From Bacillota bacterium (lineage in GTDB: Bacteria; Bacillota_A; Clostridia; Lachnospirales; Lachnospiraceae): a stretch of DNA of 23,345 nucleotides. The translations under genes were made by a program, and so were the position numbers. The notes beneath the pieces are model-generated. The model worked only from the letters and a program-made list of their open reading frames with translations. It made no database searches and had not been told where the DNA came from. The stretch spans positions 1-23,345 of the forward strand of contig JAEZSL010000060.1 in the NCBI GenBank assembly GCA_023443925.1. The letters run 5' to 3'. This document shows positions 1-7,023 of the stretch, piece after piece (within the stretch, counting starts at the first letter, position 1; every line of letters starts with the position of its first letter).

Positions 1-126
1 GCTGATCAGGATTACCGTCCATCCTTAAAGAAAGCTGGTTTCTTAACCAGAGATCCAAGAATGAAGGAAAGAAAGAAGTACGGCTTAAAAGCAGCTCGTC
101 GTGCTCCTCAGTTCTCAAAGAGATAA
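1..126 (+). CDS. rpsI: 30S ribosomal protein S9, C-terminal part
   Basis: The window opens inside this gene, and only the last 41 codons and the TAA stop are present. The tail carries the basic S9 ending: a [11 protein letters not shown] segment followed by the terminal RRAPQFSKR. In the small ribosomal subunit this C-terminal tail reaches the P-site tRNA anticodon stem. S9 normally follows rplM in a two-gene operon, so rplM is expected just upstream, outside the window. A strong intrinsic terminator follows 14 bases after the stop and closes the operon. Identification is confident even though most of the protein is missing. Confidence 0.96.
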   Translation, partial: ADQDYRPSLKKAGFLTRDPRMKERKKYGLKAARRAPQFSKR

Positions 127-140
127 TAAGAATAATAATG

Positions 141-176
141 AAAGCCTTGAAATCACAGTGTTTCAAGGCTTTTTTT
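141..176 (+). terminator. Intrinsic terminator of the rpsI operon
   Basis: A perfect 12-bp stem has its left arm at 141-152 and right arm at 161-172, with an 8-base loop and a run of T residues from 170 to 176. It directly follows the rpsI stop. Confidence 0.93.
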
Positions 177-415
177 GCCGTTTATAATTATGATTTTATT
201 GTGATTTTGTGAGATGAATTATCTTGCCATAAGCTGCTTCAAAAGCAATTTCCGTCTGTTCAAATATAGGTAATGAATTTATATTTGCGTGTCTAATGAA
301 TCATTAATTAACTTTATAATTATAATGAAATGTGCTATCCTAATAATGAGAATTAATGTTGCTTTAATAATCTAATTGATTCGGCTGACTTTGAGAAAAT
401 ATTTCTAAAGTGGCG
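177..415. other. AT-rich intergenic stretch without a recognised gene
   Basis: I see no supported ORF or RNA gene between the rpsI terminator and the promoter of the next gene. The sequence is AT-rich with scattered stops in all frames. Confidence 0.5.
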
Positions 416-444
416 TTGATAAAATGTATAACAAGGTTTATAAT
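416..444 (+). promoter_or_regulatory. Sigma-A-type promoter of the transglutaminase-like gene
   Basis: TTGATA (416-421) and TATAAT (439-444) are separated by 17 bases, close to the vegetative consensus. Transcription would start near 451, about 50 bases before the first candidate start codon of the downstream gene. Confidence 0.72.
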
Positions 445-498
445 AACAATGGCAAAATTAAAAAATGAGGCTGCTTTGATGAAGATTAGTTATGATAT

Positions 499-1632
499 TT
501 GAAAGCACAAAATCACAGGATTTCGTATTATAATCCAAACATCTCAGGGCATTATTCTTGGGATGTTTTTGCATTACTAGAAAGAAAGTGTAGAAGAGGT
601 AAAATGGAACCATATTATTATAGTCAGATGAATAAACAACAGCAAAGAATTTATCAGCTTATTAAGAATGGCCTGGAGTCGTTCTCACAGAGTTTTGATG
701 TTCAAAGAATCGATGGAGCAGAGCTGAGTGATATATTTTATAAGCTAAGATTGGATTGTCCGGAGATATTTTATGCTTCGACATTTCGTTATTCTTTCTA
801 CGAGGATTCCACGCTGGTAAAGATAAAGCCGGTATATTTGTTTGAAAAGAATAAAATCAGAGAGCATCAGTTAGCAATGAGAGCCAGGGTAGAGAAGCTT
901 GCCCGGGTTGTAAAGGATAAAAGTGACTTGGAAAAGGAGCTTTATATTCATAATTTTATCTGCGAGAATGTGACTTATGATAAGCTGAAGAAGCAATACT
1001 CACATGAAATACTTGGCCCATTGGGCCAGGGAGTCGGTGTCTGTGAAGGAATCGCGAAATCTGTGAAAATACTATGTGATCAGTTATCTATTCCTTGTAT
1101 TGTTGTTATTTCTGAAAATAATCCGGATAAGCGCATCAAATATCGTCATGCGTGGAATGTAATTCGAATTAATGGAGTATGGTATCATCTGGATGCTACT
1201 TTTAATAATTCATTAGGAAAAAAAGAAGTGAGATATGATTATTTTAATTTGGATGATAAGAGCATTTTCAAGGATCACGAGCCTGTGATATACAAAATTC
1301 CTGCGTGCAACGATGGAGATCATTTTTATTATAAAGAGAAGAAGCTTTCATTTACCAAGCTGGAGGATGTAGTAAAACGCTGCCAACAGGCAATCAAAAA
1401 AGGGAAGGTCCTAACTTTCCATTGGAGAGGTGGTTATCTCACAAAAGCTGTCATAGAAGAATTGCTGCATCTCATAGCTGAGGCAGCCAATGAAAAGAGC
1501 AGGCATAGTCAGGTTTCAATAAACTGGCTACAGGCAGTCATCCGTGTGAGGTTCATTCAGGAGCAGATGGAAAATTCAGTGAAGATGGAAGATGCGTACG
1601 AAGAGGAGAATAATATTACACCGGAAGTGTAG
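499..1632 (+). CDS. Transglutaminase-like domain protein (cytosolic)
   Basis: The protein has up to 377 residues with a transglutaminase-core domain in the middle. The Cys-His-Asp triad is visible as C182 (GVCEGIA), H217 (RHAWN) and D232 (HLDATFN). It could act as a cysteine protease or peptidase-like enzyme; its substrate is unknown. There is no signal peptide or membrane segment, so it should be cytosolic. The start is uncertain. The frame opens with TTG at 499, while ATG at 604 (residue 36) follows a purine-rich AGAAGAGG placed rather close. A 7-codon ORF at 479-502 with a better ribosome site overlaps the TTG. The C-terminal 100 residues match no domain I recognise. A consensus promoter lies at 416-444. 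The domain call is firm; the biological role is not. Confidence 0.85.
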   Translation: MKAQNHRISYYNPNISGHYSWDVFALLERKCRRGKMEPYYYSQMNKQQQRIYQLIKNGLESFSQSFDVQRIDGAELSDIFYKLRLDCPEIFYASTFRYSFYEDSTLVKIKPVYLFEKNKIREHQLAMRARVEKLARVVKDKSDLEKELYIHNFICENVTYDKLKKQYSHEILGPLGQGVGVCEGIAKSVKILCDQLSIPCIVVISENNPDKRIKYRHAWNVIRINGVWYHLDATFNNSLGKKEVRYDYFNLDDKSIFKDHEPVIYKIPACNDGDHFYYKEKKLSFTKLEDVVKRCQQAIKKGKVLTFHWRGGYLTKAVIEELLHLIAEAANEKSRHSQVSINWLQAVIRVRFIQEQMENSVKMEDAYEEENNITPEV

Positions 1633-1670
1633 AATGTGAATTTATATAAATATAGATTTTAAAGGAGTAA

Positions 1671-1715
1671 ATGGATAATGATTATGAAGAAATTTTAAAA
1701 TCAGAAGACATATGA
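1671..1715 (+). other. Possible short leader ORF or gene remnant
   Basis: A good Shine-Dalgarno (AAAGGAG, 1661-1667) precedes ATG at 1671, but the frame stops after 14 codons (MDNDYEEILKSEDI). Two further ATGs nearby in another frame stop even sooner. It looks like the broken start of a lost gene or a leader peptide for the zinc-ribbon gene at 1799. No family is recognisable. Confidence 0.2.
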
Positions 1716-1798
1716 TGGAGCTATTAAGAGGTAAAAAGTTAATAAAAAGAAAACATGATTAGGGCCGTTGATTTAAATATATAGTCCCTAAGAAAGGT

Positions 1799-2146
1799 AT
1801 GTTTACAGACATGGGAACAATTGAATGTAAATACTGCGATACTAAAATTACGTATCAGCCATCCGCCAATTTTATAGTTTTTTGCCCTAAATGTAAGCGC
1901 AATGTATTTTTAGAATGTGAGTATGGGTATGGTCCGGTAACACCATGCGATATACTTTTAGGTGATGAAAAAATCGGAACCGTTAATGTCAATGAGAAGC
2001 ACAAATATTATCTGGATTATAAGTCAGAAAAAATCATGCTAGATAAAACGTATTTGGAGGCATTACATGAGGCATCAGAAATAGTGAAAGAATCATTAGA
2101 GGTTAATTATGAGAGAATCGAAGAAAACAACAAAAGAACTGACTGA
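1799..2146 (+). CDS. Zinc-ribbon protein of unknown function
   Basis: A 115-residue protein begins with a zinc ribbon: C10-x2-C13 and C29-x2-C32 (CKYC, CPKC). A short beta-rich segment (GPVTPCDILLGDEKIGTV, about 45-62) and a helical acidic tail follow. I do not recognise the family; the ribbon suggests metal, nucleic-acid or protein binding. The start is ambiguous: ATG at 1799 lies too close to the AGAAAGG at 1791-1797, and ATG at 1811 (residue 5) lies 13 bases from it. Both keep the ribbon. The TGA stop overlaps the ATG of a second small cysteine-containing ORF, so the two may be translated together. Low GC is shared with its neighbours. Confidence 0.7.
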   Translation: MFTDMGTIECKYCDTKITYQPSANFIVFCPKCKRNVFLECEYGYGPVTPCDILLGDEKIGTVNVNEKHKYYLDYKSEKIMLDKTYLEALHEASEIVKESLEVNYERIEENNKRTD

Positions 2147-2298
2147 TGACATGCTTTCTAAAGATCAAAAATATAAGTAATTATGTTGATTATTACTTGG
2201 TGAGGTGTAATCAATGCAAAATGAAATATAAGGTTGAAGAGCGAGAATACCACTCTACTTGGTGGACTTGGGTTCACTGTGGAACCGAATTTTCATAA
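2146..2298 (+). CDS. Small zinc-ribbon-like protein, 50 aa, overlapping the upstream stop
   Basis: ATG at 2146 overlaps the upstream TGA by one base (TGATG), a classic arrangement for translational coupling. The frame runs 50 codons to TAA. It carries C21-x2-C24 (RCNQCKMKY) and a second knuckle-like WVHCGTEF at 42-49. In a normal ribbon the second knuckle would be CPHCG, so residue 42 is W where C is expected, one base away (TGG versus TGT/TGC). It may be a functional three-cysteine ribbon or a recently damaged gene. A strong hairpin terminator follows 28 bases after the stop. Its existence is inferred from overlap and motif; no homologue is claimed. Confidence 0.5.
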   Translation: MTCFLKIKNISNYVDYYLVRCNQCKMKYKVEEREYHSTWWTWVHCGTEFS

Positions 2299-2325
2299 AT
2301 CATAAAAAATTCCAAAGCAATATGG

Positions 2326-2358
2326 AGAAGTGTGACATACTGATGTCACACTTCTTTT
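2326..2358 (+). terminator. Perfect 13-bp hairpin terminator before the YcaQ-like gene
   Basis: Left arm 2326-2338 and right arm 2343-2355 are perfectly complementary with a 4-base loop (ACTG) and end in TTTT. It terminates the zinc-ribbon pair. Only 26 bases separate it from the next start codon, so it may also attenuate that gene. Confidence 0.8.
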
Positions 2359-2384
2359 GCTATATTTGTCTTTAAGGAGGGAAT

Positions 2385-3581
2385 ATGGATAGCAAAATAA
2401 TTATTACGATAGAAGAAGCAAGAAGTTTTATGGTAAATTACCATAATCTGAACCAAGCAAGAGCTTTAAGTGGTATGGATGGGGTGGTACAGTGTTTTCG
2501 GCAAATTAAAAGTATACAATATGATCCGCTTGATGTCGTCGGTAGAAATGCAGATTTGGTTTTGCAAGCCCGGGTGAGCGGATATGAGCCAAGTATGTTA
2601 TTTGATTTACTTTATCAAAGGCATGAATTGGTTGATGGGTTTGATAAAGAGATGTGTATATATGCGGCAAATGAATTTAAATATATTGAAAGAATAAGAA
2701 GAGCGAGTGGTGAGAGGACAAAAGGTACACTGGCATATAGAGGACAGTCAGAAGCACTGAATGTGCTGGATGAGGTAAGAGAATATGTTAAACAGTATGG
2801 TCTGACCGGTAGTAAGGATATAGCAATAGGCGATAACAGGGGAAGTAGATGGGGGCATAAAAAACTTTCGAGTGCTGCGCTGGATTATCTCTATTGTATT
2901 GGAGAATTAAGTGTGAAAGAAAAACGAGGTGTGCACAAATATTATGATTTTACTGAAAATGTATTACCAAAGGAGATATTAACCAGGGAAGACTTTAAAA
3001 GTGAGGAAGAATTTTTAACGTGGTATATCAAACGCAGAATACAAAGCGTAGGGTTATTATGGAACAAAAGAGGCGGTGCATGGCAGGGACATTTCTTATC
3101 CGATATAAAACTGAGGCAGAAAGTACTGGATCAATTGGTTTATAAAGGTGAAGTACGGATGATTTATGTTGAGGGAATTGATTGGCCATTCTATATGGCT
3201 TGTGAGGATGAACATTTTTTCAATATAAATATGAACAAGTGGCAGGTAAAGTTTTTAGCTCCACTAGATAATATACTATGGGATCGAGAGATGGCGAACA
3301 GAATATTTAATTTTGACTATCGATGGGAAGTCTATACCCCGGTTAATAAACGTAAATACGGATACTATGTTCTACCAGTTCTATATGGAAATCAAATAAT
3401 TGCAAGGTTCGAACCGGAAAAATGTAAGAAAGATGAGTCTTTTACTATTAAGAACTGGTGGTGGGAGAACAACATTACTATCACGGATGATATACTGGAA
3501 CGAATACAAAATTCAATACAGGACTTTGCGAGGTATTTATCCGTACCGTGTTTGGATTCATATACCAATATCATAATATAG
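2385..3581 (+). CDS. YcaQ/AlkX-family DNA glycosylase (HTH_42)
   Basis: The 398-residue protein has the length and pattern of the winged-helix YcaQ family (DUF1006/HTH_42). Characterised members excise bulky alkylated bases or unhook interstrand crosslinks. Near the N terminus it has SIQYDPL, giving Q45-Y46-D47, which matches the QxD-type catalytic motif of the YcaQ/AlkX branch rather than the QxQ of AlkZ. Conserved-looking aromatic and charged stretches (SGYEPSMLFDLLY, RRGGAWQGHFLS-type, FLAPLDNILWDREMANRIFNF) fit the fold. Start ATG at 2385 has an excellent AAGGAGGG site. It is transcribed alone, and no promoter fits between the upstream hairpin and the start. A role in DNA damage or natural-product self-protection is inferred; the exact lesion is unknown. 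Confidence 0.85.
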   Translation: MDSKIIITIEEARSFMVNYHNLNQARALSGMDGVVQCFRQIKSIQYDPLDVVGRNADLVLQARVSGYEPSMLFDLLYQRHELVDGFDKEMCIYAANEFKYIERIRRASGERTKGTLAYRGQSEALNVLDEVREYVKQYGLTGSKDIAIGDNRGSRWGHKKLSSAALDYLYCIGELSVKEKRGVHKYYDFTENVLPKEILTREDFKSEEEFLTWYIKRRIQSVGLLWNKRGGAWQGHFLSDIKLRQKVLDQLVYKGEVRMIYVEGIDWPFYMACEDEHFFNINMNKWQVKFLAPLDNILWDREMANRIFNFDYRWEVYTPVNKRKYGYYVLPVLYGNQIIARFEPEKCKKDESFTIKNWWWENNITITDDILERIQNSIQDFARYLSVPCLDSYTNIII

Positions 3582-3754
3582 GTAATTGCATACGATATAT
3601 TTTTTCGAATATACCATATAGTTATACGAATTTAACAGCTTTAGTTCCATAGAGATAAGTTTCAGTTCTGAACTTGTATTTACTGTATAGTATGTAGATG
3701 CAATATTGGTGTTTCGCAATTACTGATATATGATAATAAAGGGAGGAGAGAGTT

Positions 3755-4120
3755 ATGAGCAGTATTATTCGAACAAATGTTAACGAAGAGTATGCCTACT
3801 CGGAAATCGTGGAGGCCGGTGATTTTGTATTTCTTAGCTTTTGTGTAGGAAATGTAGGTGCCTCAGTCGAAAAACAGGTTCATGGCGCACTGAATGATAT
3901 GGAGAGTCGATTAAAAAAATTAGATTTAACTTTACATAGTGTGGTAAAGATGGATGTTTTATTAAAGGATGTCTGGAATATCCCAACTATGGAAAAGGTG
4001 TTTAAAGAGCGCTTTGGCGGCATATACCCGGCAAGAAAGACCATACAGACAGAGTTTGCCCATATCGGGGGGCCGGATGGACTGCATGTTCAGATTGATG
4101 CAATTGCATACAAAAAATAG
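3755..4120 (+). CDS. RidA/YjgF-family protein
   Basis: 121 residues, the normal size of this trimeric family. Canonical RidA hydrolyses reactive enamine/imine intermediates released by PLP enzymes such as threonine dehydratase. The family arginine is present in YPARKT (R94). The C-terminal strand reads HVQIDAIAY, so the position matching the catalytic-site Glu120 of E. coli RidA is Gln113. The segment before it is longer (HIGGPDGLH). These differences suggest a non-canonical Rid subgroup whose deaminase activity should not be assumed. ATG 3755 has a strong GGGAGGAGAG site. It is transcribed alone, followed by an imperfect hairpin. Family call is confident; substrate is not. Confidence 0.9.
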   Translation: MSSIIRTNVNEEYAYSEIVEAGDFVFLSFCVGNVGASVEKQVHGALNDMESRLKKLDLTLHSVVKMDVLLKDVWNIPTMEKVFKERFGGIYPARKTIQTEFAHIGGPDGLHVQIDAIAYKK

Positions 4121-4132
4121 TGGAAAAACAAG

Positions 4133-4168
4133 ATAGCCTCAGGCAATGATTTAATAACCTGGGGCTAT
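4133..4168 (+). repeat. Imperfect inverted repeat after the RidA gene
   Basis: An 11-bp stem (4133-4143 with 4158-4168, one G-T pair) has a 14-base loop but no T-run. It may be a weak terminator or an RNA-stabilising hairpin. Confidence 0.4.
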
Positions 4169-4206
4169 TGCTCAATGATTTGCCAGATATGAGATAGGGA
4201 ATGAAA

Positions 4207-4236
4207 TTGATCTTAACATATGCTAGAATTTATTAT
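4207..4236 (+). promoter_or_regulatory. Candidate promoter of the HTH-kinase fusion gene
   Basis: TTGATC (4207-4212), an 18-base gap and TATTAT (4231-4236) lie 44 bases upstream of the start codon at 4280. Confidence 0.42.
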
Positions 4237-4279
4237 GATCTTGCAAATAAAAGTCAAAGACTAAATAGGGTGATAATAT

Positions 4280-5464
4280 ATGAAGTATGTAAATGGGGTA
4301 GACGTTCTGCCAGAAAATTTGCTAAATGAGATTAGAGAGTATGTTGAAGGGGTATACATCTATATCCCGAAAAGTAATTTAAAAAAGAATAAGTGGGGTG
4401 AAAATACGAACTACCGCCGTGAAATGGAGCTAAGAAATCTGCATATTTATGATAAATATCTTGAAGGTGCAGATGGGGCAGCTTTAGCAGAAGGTTATCA
4501 TTTATCAATTAAAAGTATCAGAAGAATAATATTATCGCAAAAAAGAAAAATGGAGCCAGTGACAACTGTGATTAAAGAAATATTGAAAGAATGGAATTTG
4601 GAGCATCCGCCGGTACAAATCTATCATTCTGCCTGGAGTATCAATGATCAGTATGTGATAAAGGAATATAGTGATCATAATACTTTAAAAAGAAATCTTG
4701 AAATGTTTAAAATTCTCCATAAAACAGGAATTCCGGTACCAGAAATTATCCCGCTACCGGGTGGGGAAGAGTATTTTGAACAAGACGATAAAATGTATCT
4801 GATTACAACAAAACTGAAAGGGAAAAACATAATTAATGTGAATCGCTGTAATGAAACCTGGTTTTTTGATTTTGGTACTATTTTAGCCAGACTTCACATT
4901 GCATTTCAAGAATGCGAAAAAACAATAAGTTATTGGAACAATAGTTTGTTAGAAGAGATGAATAGCTGGGTGAGCAGAAATCTGAATCAATTCCGTCCTG
5001 AATATTTGAATCACTATGAAGCAAAAAAAGCTGTTTCAGAGTTAGCACAAGTATACCATGAATTACCGAAGCAGTTAATACACCGGGATGTACATTTGGG
5101 AAATTTTCTATTTGATAATCAAAATTTTTCGGGATATATTGATTTTGATTTAAGCCAGAGTAATATAAGAATCTTTGATGTATGCTATTTTTTATTGGGA
5201 ATTCTCCTGGAAGAAGATAATAACCGGGTTGAAGCAAAACGGTGGTATATAATTGTACGGCAGGTAATTGAAGGATATGATTCGCTCATGATGTTAAGTC
5301 ATATTGAAAAGCAAGCGATTCCCTGTGTAATGGAGAATATCGAATTACTGTTTACGGCATATTTTCTGGGGATAGGTGATGAAAAATTAGCAAAAGATTC
5401 TGCTGATTTGTTTTGGTTTGTTCGTGAAAATGAAGACAAAATATTGGCTGCAATTATGAAATGA
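4280..5464 (+). CDS. CD3324-type HTH domain fused to an APH-type phosphotransferase
   Basis: 394 residues with two parts. Residues 1-90 resemble CD3324-type small DNA-binding proteins: KYVNGVDVLPENLL, YIYIP and KWGENT, then a helix-turn-helix around 52-88 (EGYHLSIKSIRRII). Residues about 95-394 form an aminoglycoside phosphotransferase/choline-kinase-like fold. The catalytic loop is H268-R-D270-V-H-L-G-N275 and the magnesium-binding motif is D288-F-D290. A lysine in YVIKEY (about 125-130) may contact ATP. The kinase core looks intact, so it may phosphorylate a small molecule such as an antibiotic, a sugar or an amino-alcohol. The attached DNA-binding domain suggests either a kinase tethered to DNA or a kinase-fold sensor regulating transcription. 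ATG 4280 has a modest AGGGTG site. Domain calls are good; the substrate is unknown. Confidence 0.82.
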   Translation: MKYVNGVDVLPENLLNEIREYVEGVYIYIPKSNLKKNKWGENTNYRREMELRNLHIYDKYLEGADGAALAEGYHLSIKSIRRIILSQKRKMEPVTTVIKEILKEWNLEHPPVQIYHSAWSINDQYVIKEYSDHNTLKRNLEMFKILHKTGIPVPEIIPLPGGEEYFEQDDKMYLITTKLKGKNIINVNRCNETWFFDFGTILARLHIAFQECEKTISYWNNSLLEEMNSWVSRNLNQFRPEYLNHYEAKKAVSELAQVYHELPKQLIHRDVHLGNFLFDNQNFSGYIDFDLSQSNIRIFDVCYFLLGILLEEDNNRVEAKRWYIIVRQVIEGYDSLMMLSHIEKQAIPCVMENIELLFTAYFLGIGDEKLAKDSADLFWFVRENEDKILAAIMK

Positions 5465-5479
5465 TAGAATATAACTACC

Positions 5480-5581
5480 ATGGCAGGTTATTTCGATTTA
5501 AAACAGATAAAACAAGCAGTCAAAAAAAACTATCCAGAAAATACGGAAAATAGTTATATAATTGATAATACGGATCGTTAA
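5480..5581 (+). pseudogene. Possible gene remnant, 33 codons
   Basis: An ATG-started frame encodes MAGYFDLKQIKQAVKKNYP and so on, with balanced, protein-like composition, but it has no ribosome-binding site and stops after 33 codons. It may be a fragment of a decayed gene. No family recognised. Confidence 0.2.
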
Positions 5582-5656
5582 TCTTTATTTAGCAAGGCAG
5601 CTTGTAGATAGGTGAATGGTTCCTTCCTGTTTTAAGTATTTAGTAGTTAACTATAA

Positions 5657-5700
5657 AATAACCGTCCAAACCTTAATTAAAGGAAGGACGGCTATTATTT
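5657..5700 (+). terminator. Probable terminator hairpin
   Basis: The outer stem (5657-5667 with 5686-5696, one mismatch) and an inner CCTT/AAGG stem (5671-5674 with 5680-5683) are followed by ATTATTT. It lies 190 bases after the HTH-kinase gene. Confidence 0.45.
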
Positions 5701-5884
5701 ATGTTTGCTGTCTTTTCTATAAATTTAGATAATGGCAGCGGTTGAGGGTTCTTAGTCAAGTATAACAAATAAAAACAAAGATTATAAACTTAGATGGTCA
5801 ATCAAACATAAGTAAAAATAGATGATACATAAATGAAAAAACAAGACAGAGAAAATGGTGTGTATTACCATTAAAATGTTTCAG
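5701..5884. other. AT-rich intergenic stretch
   Basis: No gene is supported. Only a short AATGGT/ACCATT inverted repeat near 5853-5871 stands out. Confidence 0.4.
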
Positions 5885-5912
5885 TTGACAAATACAAATC
5901 ATTTGATATAAT
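5885..5912 (+). promoter_or_regulatory. Consensus promoter of the GPP34-MerR operon
   Basis: A perfect TTGACA (5885-5890) and a perfect TATAAT (5907-5912) are separated by 16 bases. The expected start of transcription, near 5919, falls at the edge of the heptanucleotide repeat. Confidence 0.85.
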
Positions 5913-5920
5913 TAAATCAT

Positions 5921-5969
5921 AAGTAGTAAGTAGTAAGTAGTAAGTAGTAAGTAGTAAGTAGTAAGTAGT
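5921..5969 (+). repeat. Seven tandem copies of the heptamer AAGTAGT
   Basis: Seven exact copies of AAGTAGT run without interruption, followed by AA and then unrelated sequence; a further partial copy (AGTAGTAA) occurs at 5990-5997. The array forms the first part of the predicted 5' untranslated leader of the GPP34 gene, just downstream of the -10 box. Such arrays can change copy number by slippage. Confidence 0.97.
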
Positions 5970-6027
5970 AAACGACGAGATATATAGCCAGTAGTAATAA
6001 AATTAATAATTGGAGGTTATAGTGCGT

Positions 6028-6678
6028 ATGAATACTTTATCGATTAGTCAACAATATCTTTTATGCACCTTTAACGAAAAAGGAAAAATGCCTAGTTTAA
6101 GCATTGAATATTCTGTCTGTCTTTTGGCAGGAGGCTTGATCGATCTCATCTATGCGAAAAGTCTTGAGATAGATGATAAGAAAAAACTTTTAATTATAGG
6201 AGAATTAGACCCGGAACTAAAGCATTTGCGTTCCTTGTACAATTTTATAAAACATTCAAAACCGATGAAAGTTGAAGATTTAGCTTCAGAGTATGTTTTT
6301 TCATTGTTAAGTAAACAGTTAAATTTACTAATAGAAGAGATCGGTTCATCCTTGGCTGAACAGGAATATGTTGTTACAAACATTGGCGGATTTTTGGGAA
6401 AGACAACTTATTATATGCCACGGAAAGAAGTTGTTGATAAGATTGTAGAAAGTATACGTGCTGAATTATTAGAAACCGGACCGGTATCTGAGGATATGAT
6501 TGCACTGGTTAGCTTGCTCGCGAAAAGCGGTCAGCTTAATAAGTTCTTTTCAAAATATGAAAATGATCAGTTGAAAGTTCGTATAAAAGAAATGATGGAC
6601 GATGCCTCTTATGTATTAGTAAAGGAAATGGTTGATTATATAGATTTCATGATGGTTATACTTACTTTACCCAAATAA
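6028..6678 (+). CDS. GPP34 (GOLPH3-like) family protein
   Basis: 216 residues from ATG 6028, close to the usual size of bacterial GPP34 proteins. The pattern is characteristic: LSISQQYLLCTFNEKGK at the start, SVCLLAGGLIDL, a central TNIGGFLGKTTYYMP with RAELLETG, and LVKEMVDYIDFM near the end. Eukaryotic GOLPH3 binds PI4P and retains Golgi glycosyltransferases; the bacterial role is not established. The start could be GTG 6022 (5 bases from GGAGG) or ATG 6028 (11 bases); the ribosome site at 6012-6016 rules out starting earlier. There is no signal peptide or membrane helix. It is cotranscribed with a MerR-like regulator 11 bases downstream, and its leader contains a heptamer repeat. Confidence 0.85.
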   Translation: MNTLSISQQYLLCTFNEKGKMPSLSIEYSVCLLAGGLIDLIYAKSLEIDDKKKLLIIGELDPELKHLRSLYNFIKHSKPMKVEDLASEYVFSLLSKQLNLLIEEIGSSLAEQEYVVTNIGGFLGKTTYYMPRKEVVDKIVESIRAELLETGPVSEDMIALVSLLAKSGQLNKFFSKYENDQLKVRIKEMMDDASYVLVKEMVDYIDFMMVILTLPK

Positions 6679-6689
6679 GGAGCCGTATT

Positions 6690-6950
6690 ATGGGAAGACA
6701 ACGTAGTTTTGAGGTGATTGAAAATTCAGAATATGTAACAATTGGGGAGCTTGTCCGGTTAACGGATACAAGATACAGTACTCTCAAATTTTATACAGAA
6801 GAAGGTATGCTGCCATTTGTACAGTCTGAAGAAAATCTAACCAGAAGATATAAACGGATTGAAAGCATAAAACGGATTGAGTTTATTAAATCCTTGAGAA
6901 ATGACGGTAATACTATTCCTCAAATTAAAAACATTATCAAGACATTATAA
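6690..6950 (+). CDS. Small MerR-type DNA-binding protein
   Basis: 86 residues. A MerR-like winged helix spans about 15-84: YVTIGELVRLTDTRYSTLKFYTEEGMLP is the recognition region and RRYKRIESIKRIEFIKSLRNDG the wing and helix. It lacks the dimerising coiled coil and effector-binding C terminus of full MerR regulators, so it may act as a short repressor or excisionase-like factor. ATG 6690 has AAGGAG seven bases upstream, overlapping the GPP34 stop, which indicates an operon. It probably regulates that operon, given its position; no operator can be assigned with confidence. A bidirectional terminator follows. Confidence 0.8.
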   Translation: MGRQRSFEVIENSEYVTIGELVRLTDTRYSTLKFYTEEGMLPFVQSEENLTRRYKRIESIKRIEFIKSLRNDGNTIPQIKNIIKTL

Positions 6951-6961
6951 AAGTCCGGATG

Positions 6962-7003
6962 GGAGAAAAACCTGGGTATTTAGTTTCCCAGGTTTCTTCT
7001 TTT
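6962..7003. terminator. Bidirectional terminator between the MerR-like gene and gap
   Basis: A 9-bp perfect stem (6968-6976 with 6987-6995) is flanked by a T-rich run on each strand, TTTCTTCTTTT on plus and TTTTTCTC on minus. It serves the two convergent transcripts. Confidence 0.9.
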
Positions 7004-7023
7004 ATTACCGGATATTTATGAAC

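Noticed and set aside
5921..5969. CRISPR array
   Set aside because: The units are seven bases with no spacers; it is a simple tandem repeat.
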